Assembly: GCF_035046485.1 (NCBI RefSeq) | Contig: NC_085137.1 | Location: forward strand, 7,541,977 to 7,605,976 | Direction: 5' to 3' | Source of the DNA: Aedes albopictus | Lineage: Eukaryota; Arthropoda; Insecta; Diptera; Culicidae | DNA length: 64,000 bases | Made by a program: the position numbers and the translations under genes | The notes under the pieces: generated by a model | Database searches by the model: none | What the model was told of the DNA's origin: nothing | What the model saw: only the letters and a program-made list of their open reading frames with translations | Shown: piece after piece, positions 11,456 to 21,609 of the stretch | Position numbering within the stretch: position 1 is the stretch's first letter | How the letters are laid out: every line of letters begins with the position of its first letter

Positions 11456-14400
11456 TTATGATCTAATTAGTCTATTTTTATGAACTAAAGATGATTGATT
11501 CGTTTGCAAATTTATGATCTCACAATTTGGTTCTATTATTGATTTTACTTTATATGGACCTGTGTAAAATGAATCTAATTTACGTCTATTTTCTTTTTGC
11601 AAATAAACTGTGTCTCCTGTTTTGATTTGAATCTGATTAGTCGAACGATCATTAATTGCTTTTCTAATTTGTTTCTGTTCAAGTAATTTTTGTTTAACAA
11701 TTTGATGTGACTTTTGAAGTTTGTATCTTAATTCTGTACTGTAAAGATCAAAATTATAAACTGGATCAACTTTATCTGTGTATGTTTCGTGTGGTACTCT
11801 TGCTTTAACTCCGAAAACCAATTCATATGGCGTTAAACCATGATCAGTATGTGGGGTCGTATTGTAAGTAAAGGCATAATATTGAAGCCAATTATCCCAA
11901 TCCGAATGATGTTCATTGACGAAATTTCGCAGGTATTCGTTTAAACACCTGTGATTTCTCTCCAACGAACCTATCGTCTGAGGATGGTAAGCTGTCGAAA
12001 AAGTTTGCTTAATGTGTAGTAATTTACAAATTTGATCAAGGACCTCATTCTTGTATTCGGACCCTTGATCGGATTTTAATTCTAAAAATTTACCGTATAT
12101 AAGTATAAAATTTTCAACCAAAGCTTTAGCTATTACATTAGCTTCTTTGGTTGGAATAGGAATTAACACTACATATTTGCTTAATTCACACTGTATCGTT
12201 ACAGCATATCTATTGTTACTGTTTGACTTTGGAAGAGGTCCGACGGTATCAATAGATATAACTTCAAACGGTTTTGATGGTGTGGTTGTTATTGTCAATT
12301 TTTCCTTCGTATGTTTGGTGATTTTGTTCAACTTACACAATTCACAGGCCTTTATGAATTGTGCAATCGAACTTTTCATATTCGTCCAATTATAAATTTC
12401 TCTCAACTTGAGGTAGAGTCTGTGTTGACCTATGTGTCCTCCAGTTGGTGTTTGATGGTAGTTTTTCAGTATGTTTTGAATCTCATCAAGATCACTAATG
12501 AACTTGGGTGGATTATATATAATAATTTGCAAATTTTTCAGAGATTTTAGCGCTAGCTCTTTAAACGTTTCCTTTGGTACCATTTCAAATATTGTGTCAT
12601 GACTTGAAAGCGCGATTCTGTTTATTTTCTTCATTTCCATCTCTTTTTCTAACACTGAAAGTGCAAACACTAGTGTTTGTCTTATACTTCGCAATTGTGT
12701 TGTAATTCGAATTATAGCTTTATTTTTCTGCGCTCCTTCATAAATTGTCAAAATTAAGTTTTGGTTTTCTATATTACTTCGTAGTTTTGGGAATCTCCGG
12801 GTTTCAGTCGGGTTCTCAGTCGTATAAATAACAAGTTGATCAGGCTTATCATTGACGACGATTTCATGACTGGCTTTGTGTTTCGACTCCTCAATTTTCT
12901 TCTTTGTCATTGCTCTTGTGTTAACAACAAATACGCTCCTACTTTTTAACTCTTCAAAAGACGTTACGATGCGTGATAATGCATCAGCTGCTGTGTTAGC
13001 TTTACCTTGAATATATTCAATATTAAAGTCAAAATCCTCCAACTCCAGTCTCATTCTAGTCAATTTAGAAGTTGGGTTTTTCATGTTGAAAAGAAATACT
13101 AATGGTCTATGATCTGTACGGACTGTAAATTTTCGTCCATACAAATAAGCTTTGAAATAGTTAATGGCCCAATGAATTGCCGTTAACTCTTTAAGAATAA
13201 CAGATTTATTTTTCTCACCAGGTGTAAAACTTTTGCTACCAAATGCTATAGGTAGATCATTGCCATCAATATTTTGCGACAATACCGCTCCGCATCCTAC
13301 GTCAGACGCGTCGGTTGTCAAGATAAAAGTTTTTGTAAAATTTGGATACTGTAACAATTGTGGTGACATCAAAAATGATTTTAGGGCTTTGAAAGCATCT
13401 TCACATTTTGATGACCATTCAAATTTGATATTTTTCTTCAACAATTGGTTCAACGGATAAGCAATTGTTGCAAAATTTGGGACGAATTTCCGGTAGTAGT
13501 TGCAAAATGCTACAAACCTTCTAACTTCGTCACTGTTTTTCGGAACCGGGTAGTTCTTAATTGTTTCAAATTTACTGCTATCAGGCAAAATACCCTTATC
13601 GGTTATTCTGTGTCCTAGATAGGTCACTTCAGTTTTAAAGAATTTACATTTTGCTAAATTCAGTTTTAGATTGTATTTTCGAATCCTTTCAAAAACTATT
13701 GATAAATTATTCAAATGATGTTGCTTTGAACATCCTACAACAATTATGTCATCGATGTAAACAAAAGCATGTTCTGGTGTCAAGCCAGACATTGCAATTG
13801 TCATCATTCTTTGAAAACTGTTTGGACTAATATTTAGTCCAAACGGTAATCTTGTAAATTGATAATGACCTGAATGGGTCGAAAAAGCTGTAAATTTTCT
13901 GGAAGCTTCATCCAGTGGGATCTGATGAAATCCAGACATCAGATCTAAAGTTGAAAAATATTTCGCTCTACCAAGCTGATCCAATATGGAGTCTATTCTT
14001 GGTAAAGGAAATTTGTCAGTTAAAATCTTTTTATTGAGTTGCCTATAGTCTATGACAAGACGCCACTTTTTCTTATCATCTGACGACTTCTTTGGGACTA
14101 AGAGTATAGGACTATTGTACGAAGATACTGAAGGCTCAATAATGTTATCCTTCAGCATTTTATTAACTTGGGTTTCAATCTCTTCACCTTGAGAGTGAAT
14201 AGTTTTATAATTTGGAATATAGGTTGGAACAGGATCATTCAAACTTATGGTCTGTTCATAAAAATTGTTTACTGATATTGGGTCATCAGGTAATGCAAAA
14301 ATATCCGAAAATTTTGTTATCAATTTCTTTAAATCATTTTTCGCATAATTAGGAACATTAGTCATATCGATTTGTTTCAAGATTTCATCGTTCCTCATTT

Positions 14401-15073
14401 GTGTTTTATCAGATTTTCGTAAGTTCAAAATTTGATATGTATGTAAAGGTTCCATTATGAGTTTTAGCTCAACGTTTGATACATTAATTGGTTCCATTGT
14501 AGTATTCATAAACTTTATAAACTGACTATCAGGTGAAATTATCGCATTACCACAGAAAAGACCAGGCTTTATTTCTTGGGAAAATAACACCATGTCCTCT
14601 GTGATATTAAAATGTTTGATTTTTCGAATAACCTCGCATCTTTGTGGAATGATGTAATTTTCATTTACCGTATCTTGAATTGGAATTGATATTGGTACGT
14701 TATCAATAATAAAATTTAATAACCAAAATTCATAATCAATGTTACATTTGAAGAAAGATAGAAAATCTCTCCCCAGAATGCCATCAGTTAAAATTGGAAA
14801 ATCAGGATCGACTACGTGAAAAGAATAATTAACTCGTACTCCGTTGCCAAAATCTAACACTGTTTCTGTTACGGCCAATGTTTCGATTTCTCCTTCAGTA
14901 ATACCTGTCAATTTAGTTTTGACCTTGTAATCCTTTTGATGATTAGCTAAAATTTTATTAGATTTAAAAATAGAAATATCTGCACCTGAGTCTACAAGTA
15001 AGGTACAGACTGAATTTGCCATTGTAACTCTAACTTTGATAAAATTTGAAGCGCATAAATTCATTGTTAACAC
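11456..15073 (-). CDS. pol: Pol polyprotein: protease, RT, RNase H, integrase
   Basis: About 1,205 codons with no interruption. Domains in order are: retropepsin with LLVDSGA (Asp near residue 28); RT with the YIDD catalytic box (residues about 439-442); RNase H with a TTDAS motif near 585 and a later RTDHRP; an HHCC zinc finger with GGHIGQH near 875 and CELC after it; and an integrase core with Asp near 939 (IDTVGPLP), Asp near 1001 (SDQGSE) and Glu near 1036 (GSLERNH). The Asp-to-Glu spacing of about 35 is the DDE norm. The frame has no good ATG of its own at the gag overlap and is -1 relative to gag, so it is probably made as a Gag-Pol fusion. All catalytic residues I looked for are present. 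Confidence 0.95.
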   Translation of the reverse strand: MLTMNLCASNFIKVRVTMANSVCTLLVDSGADISIFKSNKILANHQKDYKVKTKLTGITEGEIETLAVTETVLDFGNGVRVNYSFHVVDPDFPILTDGILGRDFLSFFKCNIDYEFWLLNFIIDNVPISIPIQDTVNENYIIPQRCEVIRKIKHFNITEDMVLFSQEIKPGLFCGNAIISPDSQFIKFMNTTMEPINVSNVELKLIMEPLHTYQILNLRKSDKTQMRNDEILKQIDMTNVPNYAKNDLKKLITKFSDIFALPDDPISVNNFYEQTISLNDPVPTYIPNYKTIHSQGEEIETQVNKMLKDNIIEPSVSSYNSPILLVPKKSSDDKKKWRLVIDYRQLNKKILTDKFPLPRIDSILDQLGRAKYFSTLDLMSGFHQIPLDEASRKFTAFSTHSGHYQFTRLPFGLNISPNSFQRMMTIAMSGLTPEHAFVYIDDIIVVGCSKQHHLNNLSIVFERIRKYNLKLNLAKCKFFKTEVTYLGHRITDKGILPDSSKFETIKNYPVPKNSDEVRRFVAFCNYYRKFVPNFATIAYPLNQLLKKNIKFEWSSKCEDAFKALKSFLMSPQLLQYPNFTKTFILTTDASDVGCGAVLSQNIDGNDLPIAFGSKSFTPGEKNKSVILKELTAIHWAINYFKAYLYGRKFTVRTDHRPLVFLFNMKNPTSKLTRMRLELEDFDFNIEYIQGKANTAADALSRIVTSFEELKSRSVFVVNTRAMTKKKIEESKHKASHEIVVNDKPDQLVIYTTENPTETRRFPKLRSNIENQNLILTIYEGAQKNKAIIRITTQLRSIRQTLVFALSVLEKEMEMKKINRIALSSHDTIFEMVPKETFKELALKSLKNLQIIIYNPPKFISDLDEIQNILKNYHQTPTGGHIGQHRLYLKLREIYNWTNMKSSIAQFIKACELCKLNKITKHTKEKLTITTTPSKPFEVISIDTVGPLPKSNSNNRYAVTIQCELSKYVVLIPIPTKEANVIAKALVENFILIYGKFLELKSDQGSEYKNEVLDQICKLLHIKQTFSTAYHPQTIGSLERNHRCLNEYLRNFVNEHHSDWDNWLQYYAFTYNTTPHTDHGLTPYELVFGVKARVPHETYTDKVDPVYNFDLYSTELRYKLQKSHQIVKQKLLEQKQIRKAINDRSTNQIQIKTGDTVYLQKENRRKLDSFYTGPYKVKSIIEPNCEIINLQTNQSSLVHKNRLIRS

Positions 15074-16317
15074 TGACCTAAAAAATTTTGCTGAGGTTGC
15101 TGCTGATTTTGTGAGGGAGCTCTATTTTGTTGTCCATTATTACATTCATGACGTGGGGCAGATGATTGCTCCACATTAGCCATGTATACTCGATTGGAAT
15201 TATCAAATCGTGGTCGGTTATTATTGAACCGGCCTCGATTGTTGTATCCTCCGCGCTGATATCGTCCACGCTGAGGTTGATAATAATTTTGTTGAGATTG
15301 GTAATAACTTTGTTGAGGTCTGTGTGTGAATCCGTTTCCTCTGAAGTTTCGGTTTCTATTGAAACCGTTACCTCTGAAATTTGACTTGTGACGTTCATTT
15401 TGTTGCCTACGGCGCACATTGAATATTTGTGACGGTGATGTATCAGTTGCGCATTCCTGCGCCTTTTGCAAGGCTTCCTTAATGGAAGAAAAGTTTCCTG
15501 CCTTTAAGATTAATTTTGTATCGCTGGCATTAATGCCATTGATAAGAGCAGTTACTCCTGCTTTCGTAGACATAGTTTTGGCTATATTTTCCGGAATTTC
15601 CTGCAAAATATAGCAATTCTCAAGCTTGGCGCATAAATTATCAATTTCCTCGCAGAAACTTGTGATTTGACCTCGCTGCTTAGTCGCATTTAACTTTGCA
15701 ATGATAATATCAGGTGTGGTTGGATCTTTGCATTTTAATTTAATATGATTGATAAGATCGTCAATCGTCGCTAAATTTTCAGGAAATCCACTACGAGCCT
15801 TTCCAGATAGCCTCGTCTTAATGAATTTAACAGCCATTGCCTCATGAGCAGGCTGTATGAGTTCTTGCAATAGCTTCACTGAATCGATGAATGTATCGAA
15901 TCCAGCTACTGAACCATCATACGGGTGTATGATCGATGATGCTTGTTTGATGTCAAAAATAGCTACTGGTTGGACACGATTATCGTTTTCTTCTGCCATT
16001 TCGCACGATATAACCTTTGCCACACGACACTGTTTGAATTTAGTTTTTGGAGTTACACGTTTCTTAATTTGTAATTTATCTAATTTAATTTTTATGATAC
16101 CTTTAATTTCTTGATTATATTTCCTCAATTTTGAAATTAATGAGTTCAATTGCTCATCTGACAAATCGTCAATATTATCAATTAATTTTGATTCACAACT
16201 GCTGTACAGCTCGTTACACTGCCTTAATTTATCTCTTAACGTTTTTTCCGAAATAGTTGTGTTAATGCATTTTTTTATATAGGTGTGTAACAATTTCAAC
16301 TTTTCATAATCATTCAT
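15067..16317 (-). CDS. gag: Gag structural protein
   Basis: 416 codons from the ATG at 16317 to a TAA at 15067. The first 100 residues are rich in K, E and L and may form helices. A retrotransposon-gag-like capsid region follows (about 130-265, containing AVKFIKTRLSGKARSGF). The last 110 residues are rich in R, G, N, Q and Y with RGG-like repeats (FRGNGFNRNRNFRGN). No CCHC zinc knuckle is present, so RNA binding is probably carried by this basic tail (inference). Gag should assemble the virus-like particle. It overlaps pol by a few bases and ends with the slippery site four codons before its stop. Confidence 0.9.
   Translation of the reverse strand: MNDYEKLKLLHTYIKKCINTTISEKTLRDKLRQCNELYSSCESKLIDNIDDLSDEQLNSLISKLRKYNQEIKGIIKIKLDKLQIKKRVTPKTKFKQCRVAKVISCEMAEENDNRVQPVAIFDIKQASSIIHPYDGSVAGFDTFIDSVKLLQELIQPAHEAMAVKFIKTRLSGKARSGFPENLATIDDLINHIKLKCKDPTTPDIIIAKLNATKQRGQITSFCEEIDNLCAKLENCYILQEIPENIAKTMSTKAGVTALINGINASDTKLILKAGNFSSIKEALQKAQECATDTSPSQIFNVRRRQQNERHKSNFRGNGFNRNRNFRGNGFTHRPQQSYYQSQQNYYQPQRGRYQRGGYNNRGRFNNNRPRFDNSNRVYMANVEQSSAPRHECNNGQQNRAPSQNQQQPQQNFLGQC
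15079..15085 (-). promoter_or_regulatory. gag-pol -1 frameshift heptamer
   Basis: The minus strand reads T-TTT-TTA in the gag frame, a canonical X-XXY-YYZ slippery heptamer, four codons before the gag TAA. After a -1 slip the frame is open straight into pol (AGG TCA GTG TTA ACA ATG). The heptamer type is the one well known from lentiviruses. I did not find an obvious strong stem-loop immediately downstream. Confidence 0.8.
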
Positions 16318-16877
16318 TCGTGATGCATTTTAATTAAACAAATTTAATCATAAAAAAAATATATATAAATGAATAAACAATTTTGTGATAATTTGTGATG
16401 ATTTCGTTTTGTACATTACCAATGTTGATTTCCTCGCGCTCCCGCTCTGTGATGTGTCGTGATGTAAAGTTGTTATTGCACGTTACCGCATCTCGTCAAA
16501 TCGCCGATCCGGATCCATTGAATCCCGCCTACCGGCTCCTGCCGGTAGTGGTCTCGCCTGCAGTTGATACTCTTAAATTTTACACATTCTAGTGTGATTG
16601 CACTTTTTTCTGGTTTCCATTCCGCTGCACCCTCTGAACTATGGGTTTACGTTACGAGTCACCTTTTATTCACTTCACATCCACCTCGTGTCGGTCTGAT
16701 TTCGACATTATAATTGTGTTATATGAATGTTTGTCTTCCACTTTTATTACTTTTCGCTTTTCATTGCCACAAAAGGTCACAAATTGGGTTCTTAATGAGT
16801 TTTCAAAATAGGGCTAGTATGGACTTAGCTATATCTGCAACTATTCTTCACTTTTTTTTTTGCTTCGATAGATTCAC
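16318..16877 (-). other. element leader between upstream ORF and gag
   Basis: About 560 bp without a convincing gene. It contains a perfect 8-bp stem with a 4-nt loop, CTACCGGC-TCCT-GCCGGTAG, at 16529-16548. This GC-rich hairpin stands out in an AT-rich leader and could take part in packaging or dimerisation, but only its position suggests that. Confidence 0.4.
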
Positions 16878-17114
16878 TTATACAATATCTAGCGCAGCCA
16901 CCGACTTTGCTGCTTTTATAGCAACTTTTCGTTCTCTCCTCTTATAGAGGGTGTATAATGTGATTGTTAATTGAATCAACACAGCGGCTAGAATCAGCCA
17001 CAACATTAGAGTATGTTCTTCATGGTCTTCACTGTGCGTTTGTTGGTTTTGCACTATAGTTGTTAATTTCACTTCACCATTTTCGTTGTACTGTTTTGAC
17101 TGGGTTTTACCCAT
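16878..17114 (-). CDS. small membrane-anchored protein upstream of gag (78 aa)
   Basis: The ATG at 17114 starts MGKTQSK, a good match to the N-myristoylation consensus MGxxxS plus Lys. An acidic, polar segment follows, then one hydrophobic helix of about 22 residues (LMLWLILAAVLIQLTITLY), then KRRERK. The ORF is the first in the element, about 50 bp inside the primer binding site. The myristate would fix the N-terminus in the cytosol, while the basic tail would normally also be cytosolic, so the topology is puzzling (re-entrant or dual). I do not recognise a family. Short ORFs before gag are reported in the mdg1/412 group, but I could not test homology. Confidence 0.6.
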   Translation of the reverse strand: MGKTQSKQYNENGEVKLTTIVQNQQTHSEDHEEHTLMLWLILAAVLIQLTITLYTLYKRRERKVAIKAAKSVAALDIV

Positions 17115-17164
17115 CTTGTTGGTTTAGCACAATGTAAAAAAATCTCTAAGTCTATGACTTAGAA

Positions 17165-17180
17165 CCTTCACTGATCGCCA
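17165..17180 (-). promoter_or_regulatory. tRNA primer binding site
   Basis: The minus strand reads TGGCGATCAGTGAAGG one base inside the 5' LTR. TGG pairs with the CCA end of a tRNA and the rest would pair with an acceptor stem plus T-arm. It looks closest to a tRNA-Arg type primer, as used by 412/mdg1 elements, but the isoacceptor is an inference. Confidence 0.7.
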
Positions 17181-17181
17181 T

Positions 17182-17787
17182 TTAGTAGTTACTAGTCTTG
17201 TTGAGAGTTGAAACAATAATGAGTCTTTATTCAAAATCAAAGCTTAAGCTAACCTGCTTAATCTAGTACATAATTTCTGGAGAAGGCTGAAACGCATACA
17301 TATCAATAGCCTATCGATCCATGCAACAGAACGATAGCCAATCCAAGGAAAGGAAAAGATAATTACGAAAAGGGGCGTTTACCATTCAATTAAGTAAACG
17401 TTCACACGTGGTTGCTTGAACTGTGCGCTGTTCGGTTAGGTCAGCGCTTCGAGTGGAAAGAAGGAATTGTGTGCATTTATGGGTATGAAATGTGATACGC
17501 GTACTCAGCATGAGTACGGTATGGGAAACAAGAGTGTTGCACAACTTGTGTGGTAAATCGAAGTTATTTAGGTGTGAATGACATGTCCCAGCATTGTTCG
17601 TGGGAACATGAGAGGAATGCACTTGAAGAAATGCAGGCGCATCAGTCCTGCATGTGAAAAAGACCACTTTAAAAGATGTGGGAAAGACTGCTTGAAAACG
17701 GACAGTTGTAAACTGTCAAGATCAAATATTTATGATCTTTCAAAAACATGCTAAAGAATAATTCTTTACAGATACGATAATGCTACA
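17182..17787 (-). repeat. 5' LTR of the gypsy element
   Basis: 606 bp, identical to 10541-11146 on direct comparison. It carries the element promoter. The flanking GGAAT at 17788-17792 completes the target-site duplication. Confidence 0.95.
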
Positions 17788-18422
17788 GGAATCCCTGGAG
17801 GAGTCCCTGGAGGAATCCCTGGAGGAATCCCTGGAGGAATCCCTGGAGGAGTCCCTGGAGGAGTCCCTGGAGGAATCCCTGGAGGAATCCCTGGAGGAAT
17901 CCCTGGAGGAGTCCCTGGAGGAATCCCTGGAGGAATCCCTGGAGGAATTCCTGGAGGAGTCCCTGGAGGAATCCCTGGAGGAATCCCTGGAGGAATCCCT
18001 GGAGGAGTCCCTGGAGGAATCCCTGGAGGAATCCCTGGAGGAATCCCTGGAGGAATCCCTGGAGGAATCCCTGGAGGAATCCCTGGAGGAATCCCTGGAG
18101 GAATCCCTGGAGGAATCCCTGGAGGAATCCCTGGAGGAATCCCTGGAGGAATCCCTGGAGGAATCCCTGGAGGAATCCCTGGAGGAATCCCTGGAGGAAT
18201 CCCTGGAGGAATCCCTGGAGGAATCCCTGGAGGAATCCCTGGAGGAATCCCTGGAGGAATCCCTGGAGGAATCCCTGGAGGAATCCCTGGAGGAATCCCT
18301 GGAGGAATCCCTGGAGGAATCCCTGGAGGAATCCCTGGAGGAATCCCTGGAGGAATCCCTGGAGGAATCCCTGGAGGAATCCCTGGAGGAATCCCTGGAG
18401 GAATCCCTGGAGGAATCCCTGG
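17788..18422. repeat. 12-bp minisatellite, right part
   Basis: About 53 further units continue the interrupted array in phase. The first quarter carries many GGAGTCCCT variants that are absent from the left part next to the insertion, so the array already had local variant domains before the gypsy element entered. Confidence 0.95.
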
Positions 18423-18880
18423 ATAATCCCTTGAGGAATCCCCGGTGGAATTCTTGGAGTTATTCCTGGAAGAATACACGGATAAATTCCGGGGAATTTT
18501 CGTAGGAATCCCTGGAGAATGTCCTGGAGGAATTCGTGGATGAGTTCCTTAAAGAATTCCTTTTAAAAATAGTCGCTGAAGTTGTTCCTCAAAGAATCAC
18601 AAAAGGAATTCTCGAGTGATTCTCTGGTGGAATTTCTGAGAAATTACCTGGAAGAATTCCTGAAGCAATCTCTAAGAAACTTCTTAGGAATCCCAAGAGG
18701 GCTTCTTTAACGAATTCCTGGAAGAATTTCTGTGGGTATCCCTGGAAAAAAATCTGATGGAATCCATGTCTGCAGCTTTTGAAGGAAGCCTTCGATCTTT
18801 AGTTTTTCAATAGTTTCAGGTAAAAAATCCTTGAAGAAATTCCATTCCTGCAGAAGCATTTTGGATAACTCCATATGGAG
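18423..18880. repeat. degenerate 12-mer tract
   Basis: Units decay quickly into diverged GGAATTCCTGGA-like repeats, mirroring the decay on the left side of the array. Confidence 0.75.
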
Positions 18881-18892
18881 TTTTTGGAGCAA

Positions 18893-19339
18893 ATTTTTAT
18901 TTATTCTTCAACCTCTTAACCTAATTTACAGCTCTGTTGTCCACTAGGGCACTGCGTGAGCTATTGCAATTGGCGGCTGCACTTATACTTTTATACAGCG
19001 CCTAAATGTATTCTATTCTAATTCCACTAATTCTTATTCGAATTGATAGCCTTTGCGCTGCTGTCACTTTTTCTACCCGTCCATGGTAGAATGATGAGCA
19101 CGATGTTGCTGTGTGGCTTTTTGTTCCATTTCCAGTCCGATTGTGGGTCCATTATGAGTTGCCGTTAGCCGATATCCAAGTTTCCGGGTCCGTTAGAGCA
19201 TATGCTCGGAAGAGGGTCAGGTGTCATCCGCTCTCGAGAGCAACTGACGAAAAATTGCAAGTGCCGGGGCTGGGATCGATCCCATGACCATCCACTTATG
19301 AAGCGAACGTGTAGCTACTACGCTACGGGCCCCGGCATT
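18893..19339 (-). mobile_element. tRNA-derived SINE (Feilai-like), complete
   Basis: The minus-strand head starts TGCCGGGGCCCGTAGCG. It contains TAGCGTAGTAGC (A box) and GGGATCGATCCC (B box). The tail is A/T-rich with AATAAATAAAA. A 12-bp target duplication, TTTTTGGAGCAA, flanks it at 18881-18892 and 19340-19351. The total length is 447 bp. The target lies inside the degenerate 12-mer tract. The family name is an inference from the general look of mosquito SINEs. Confidence 0.85.
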
Positions 19340-19351
19340 TTTTTGGAGCAA

Positions 19352-19620
19352 TCTCTAGCGGAATTCTCGAAGAAATATATGGATAAATCCATGTAGAAAT
19401 CTCTGAAGGAATACTTGCAGAAATACCTAAAAGGATCTCTGGTAAAATTTGTCTGGAATTCCCTGAGGAAATTCCAGCAGGAATCCTCAAAAAAAGCACT
19501 GGAACGAAAAATTTTCACTGAACGAAAAATTCCTGGAATAATTCTTTGAGGAATTCCTGAAGGAATCTCTGGAGAAGTTACTGAAGAAATCTCATACTAA
19601 TTTGTGGAGGAGTCACTGGA
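19352..19620. repeat. degenerate 12-mer tract (continued)
   Basis: Diverged GGAATTCC/CCTGAAGG repeats resume directly after the SINE, confirming that the SINE split a continuous tract. Confidence 0.7.
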
Positions 19621-21605
19621 GGAATTCTTTAAAATATCCCCGAAGTTTTGTTCTTTGCATGACGTTTCTTTGAATTGAATTCTAATGGAAAAAATCGTGA
19701 ATCTTGACCTACTACACTCTATAGCAGTATCTCTAAAGCCTGATCCCCTCTGGCTACGCCCATGGGAAGTCAAAGAAATATGGCTATTCTTTGAACACTT
19801 CACTTGAGAGACTGCTTTCAATTCTATTAAAAGGATAATAAAATTGCTGCAAAATCCAAACTGTTTAAATTTTCTATATACTTTCAGGGTATTTTTTTTT
19901 CTAATTTACTGTCTACGCCACTGATCATGGAGCAGCATAATCTGCAGCTTCCAATGGGGAATGAGTTCTAATGCTGTTATCTCATCCTCCCCAATAACCT
20001 TCAGACCGTCCAGACATCGTATAAATTCAAATAAGATTGATGTCGAGCGGTTCCGAACACTTTGGACCCATGAAAAGCGATTATCTTCGATTGAGCATAA
20101 AAGCACAAAGTGCTGAGGAAGACCGAATAATACTCCAGGATCGATTTCTTCCTACCCAACCAAGGATCATGATGTCTGGGAAAAACGGACATTAGTTTCA
20201 GTTCTTCCACTTCACTGGCATCCCCATCTCACATCCCAGCATAAAGTAGTGAAAAACAGCGATGAAACTGTCCATCCGATAGCAATCAGCAGCACCAGCA
20301 GAAGTAGCAAGCAGTTCTCCACACCATCAGAAGGAAGCAACACAATTTTGTGTCACATTTTCATGCAAATTGACGACATGGGAGACACTTTTCAGAAAGC
20401 TATAAAATTCTCACTCAACTCCGTGCCGACGACGGTGGCGACGGCATCCCGAGAAGGGGTCGGGAAAACTTGTTCGGAACTTTCGGAGAGACTACCGGTG
20501 CGGTGGTGCTGCTTGCTAGGAAGATGCGATAGGCTGCCACGCCGGCCGGGTTGAGAACGAATTTTTCTTTCCTAGTCGCTGACATCCAAGATGACGATGA
20601 CAACGGCGATGAGATGGTAAGGAAGGTATTTAAATTCTTCTTCTTTTGAGGAAAATTGAATACGCATCGGTTTCACACCAGTTTTATCGCTACGAAGTAG
20701 AAGTTTTTTCTACGAGTTATCCACTGACACTGAAGAAGATTACAAGTGGTAGTCAAAATACGCGTATCTGTCAAAGGAAAAGCAAAATATGGAGGGAATT
20801 AAAAGGCACAAAAGTGCTTAACCTCATTCGAAGATGGTATTCTGCTTAGAGGATTCGAGAAGTCGGTACAAGAAAAACAAAAACATGTTTGAATTTGTTA
20901 CGCAACACTGATTCCGGAAAAAAAAAAAGCATTTAAAACTTCAACCCCCACCATAACTGCAAAATTTATTGCGAAATGTAAACGAACCCCACAAAAGCAC
21001 TCCTGATTTGATTGGAAATTCACACATTCATCACACCCGAAAGAGTTTCGACTCCCATCAGGCGTGAACAAGTGGTTAAAATTATTCATGATCATATTCA
21101 GGATTGATCCCGGGCAGTAAACCCGCGATAGTAACCCTGAACAACCCCTTTCTCCGATGTTTATTTTGTTCAGGATTCCAGGGGTATCGGAGAGTGGAAA
21201 AAAATACACGCATTCACACGCCTATCGACTTCAAGAGCGGACTGAGTGAGTGGTAGATGAAATCAAGCGCAAATCTAGCAATGAAATGCGTAAACGCGAA
21301 CCCATCGCCACGTGGTGGTGGCAGCGAGGTTGCTTTGTGCTTGGAAACCAACAACCCCTTGGATTGGGCGCCATATCGGATGCCCCGGCGCGGCGCCGGC
21401 TTTGATGGTGCTTTTATTAGGCACATTACATTCACGGCGTGGAGAGTTGCTTTCACAGCTCGCTCACGAGTTAAGTATGCGTGTGCGACCCTTATGCTAT
21501 TCGGCAAACTTTCAGATAAAACTACAAGGTAAAAGTCATCCATACATTGTTTTTTGATAGCATGCTTATGAACTGAGATAGTAGCAAGTGAATGTAACTC
21601 TTCGC
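19621..21605. other. low-copy-looking stretch, no clear gene
   Basis: 20390-20600 is GC-rich and ends in a donor-like ATG|GTAAGG near 20618. 21250-21530 is GC-rich with open frames on both strands (up to 135 codons at 21214-21621, minus). None reads like a known protein. This is the part of the first half of the window that looks least like transposon DNA and could hold undetected exons. Confidence 0.3.
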
Positions 21606-21609
21606 AAAT

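Larger units (their letters stand above)
10541..17787 (-). mobile_element. Ty3/gypsy LTR retrotransposon, mdg1/412-like, full length
   Basis: A complete 7,247-bp element on the minus strand. Its two 606-bp LTRs look identical on direct reading. The order is LTR, primer binding site, small upstream ORF, gag, frameshift site, pol, polypurine tract, LTR. It sits in the 12-bp minisatellite with a GGAAT (4-5 bp) target duplication: GGAAT at 10536-10540 and again at 17788-17792. Joining the flanks restores the 12-bp phase. The order of pol domains (protease, RT, RNase H, integrase), the integrase wording, the TGTAG LTR start and the absence of env suggest the mdg1/412 group; this clade call is an inference. 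Identical LTRs and intact frames point to a very recent and possibly active copy. Confidence 0.95.
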
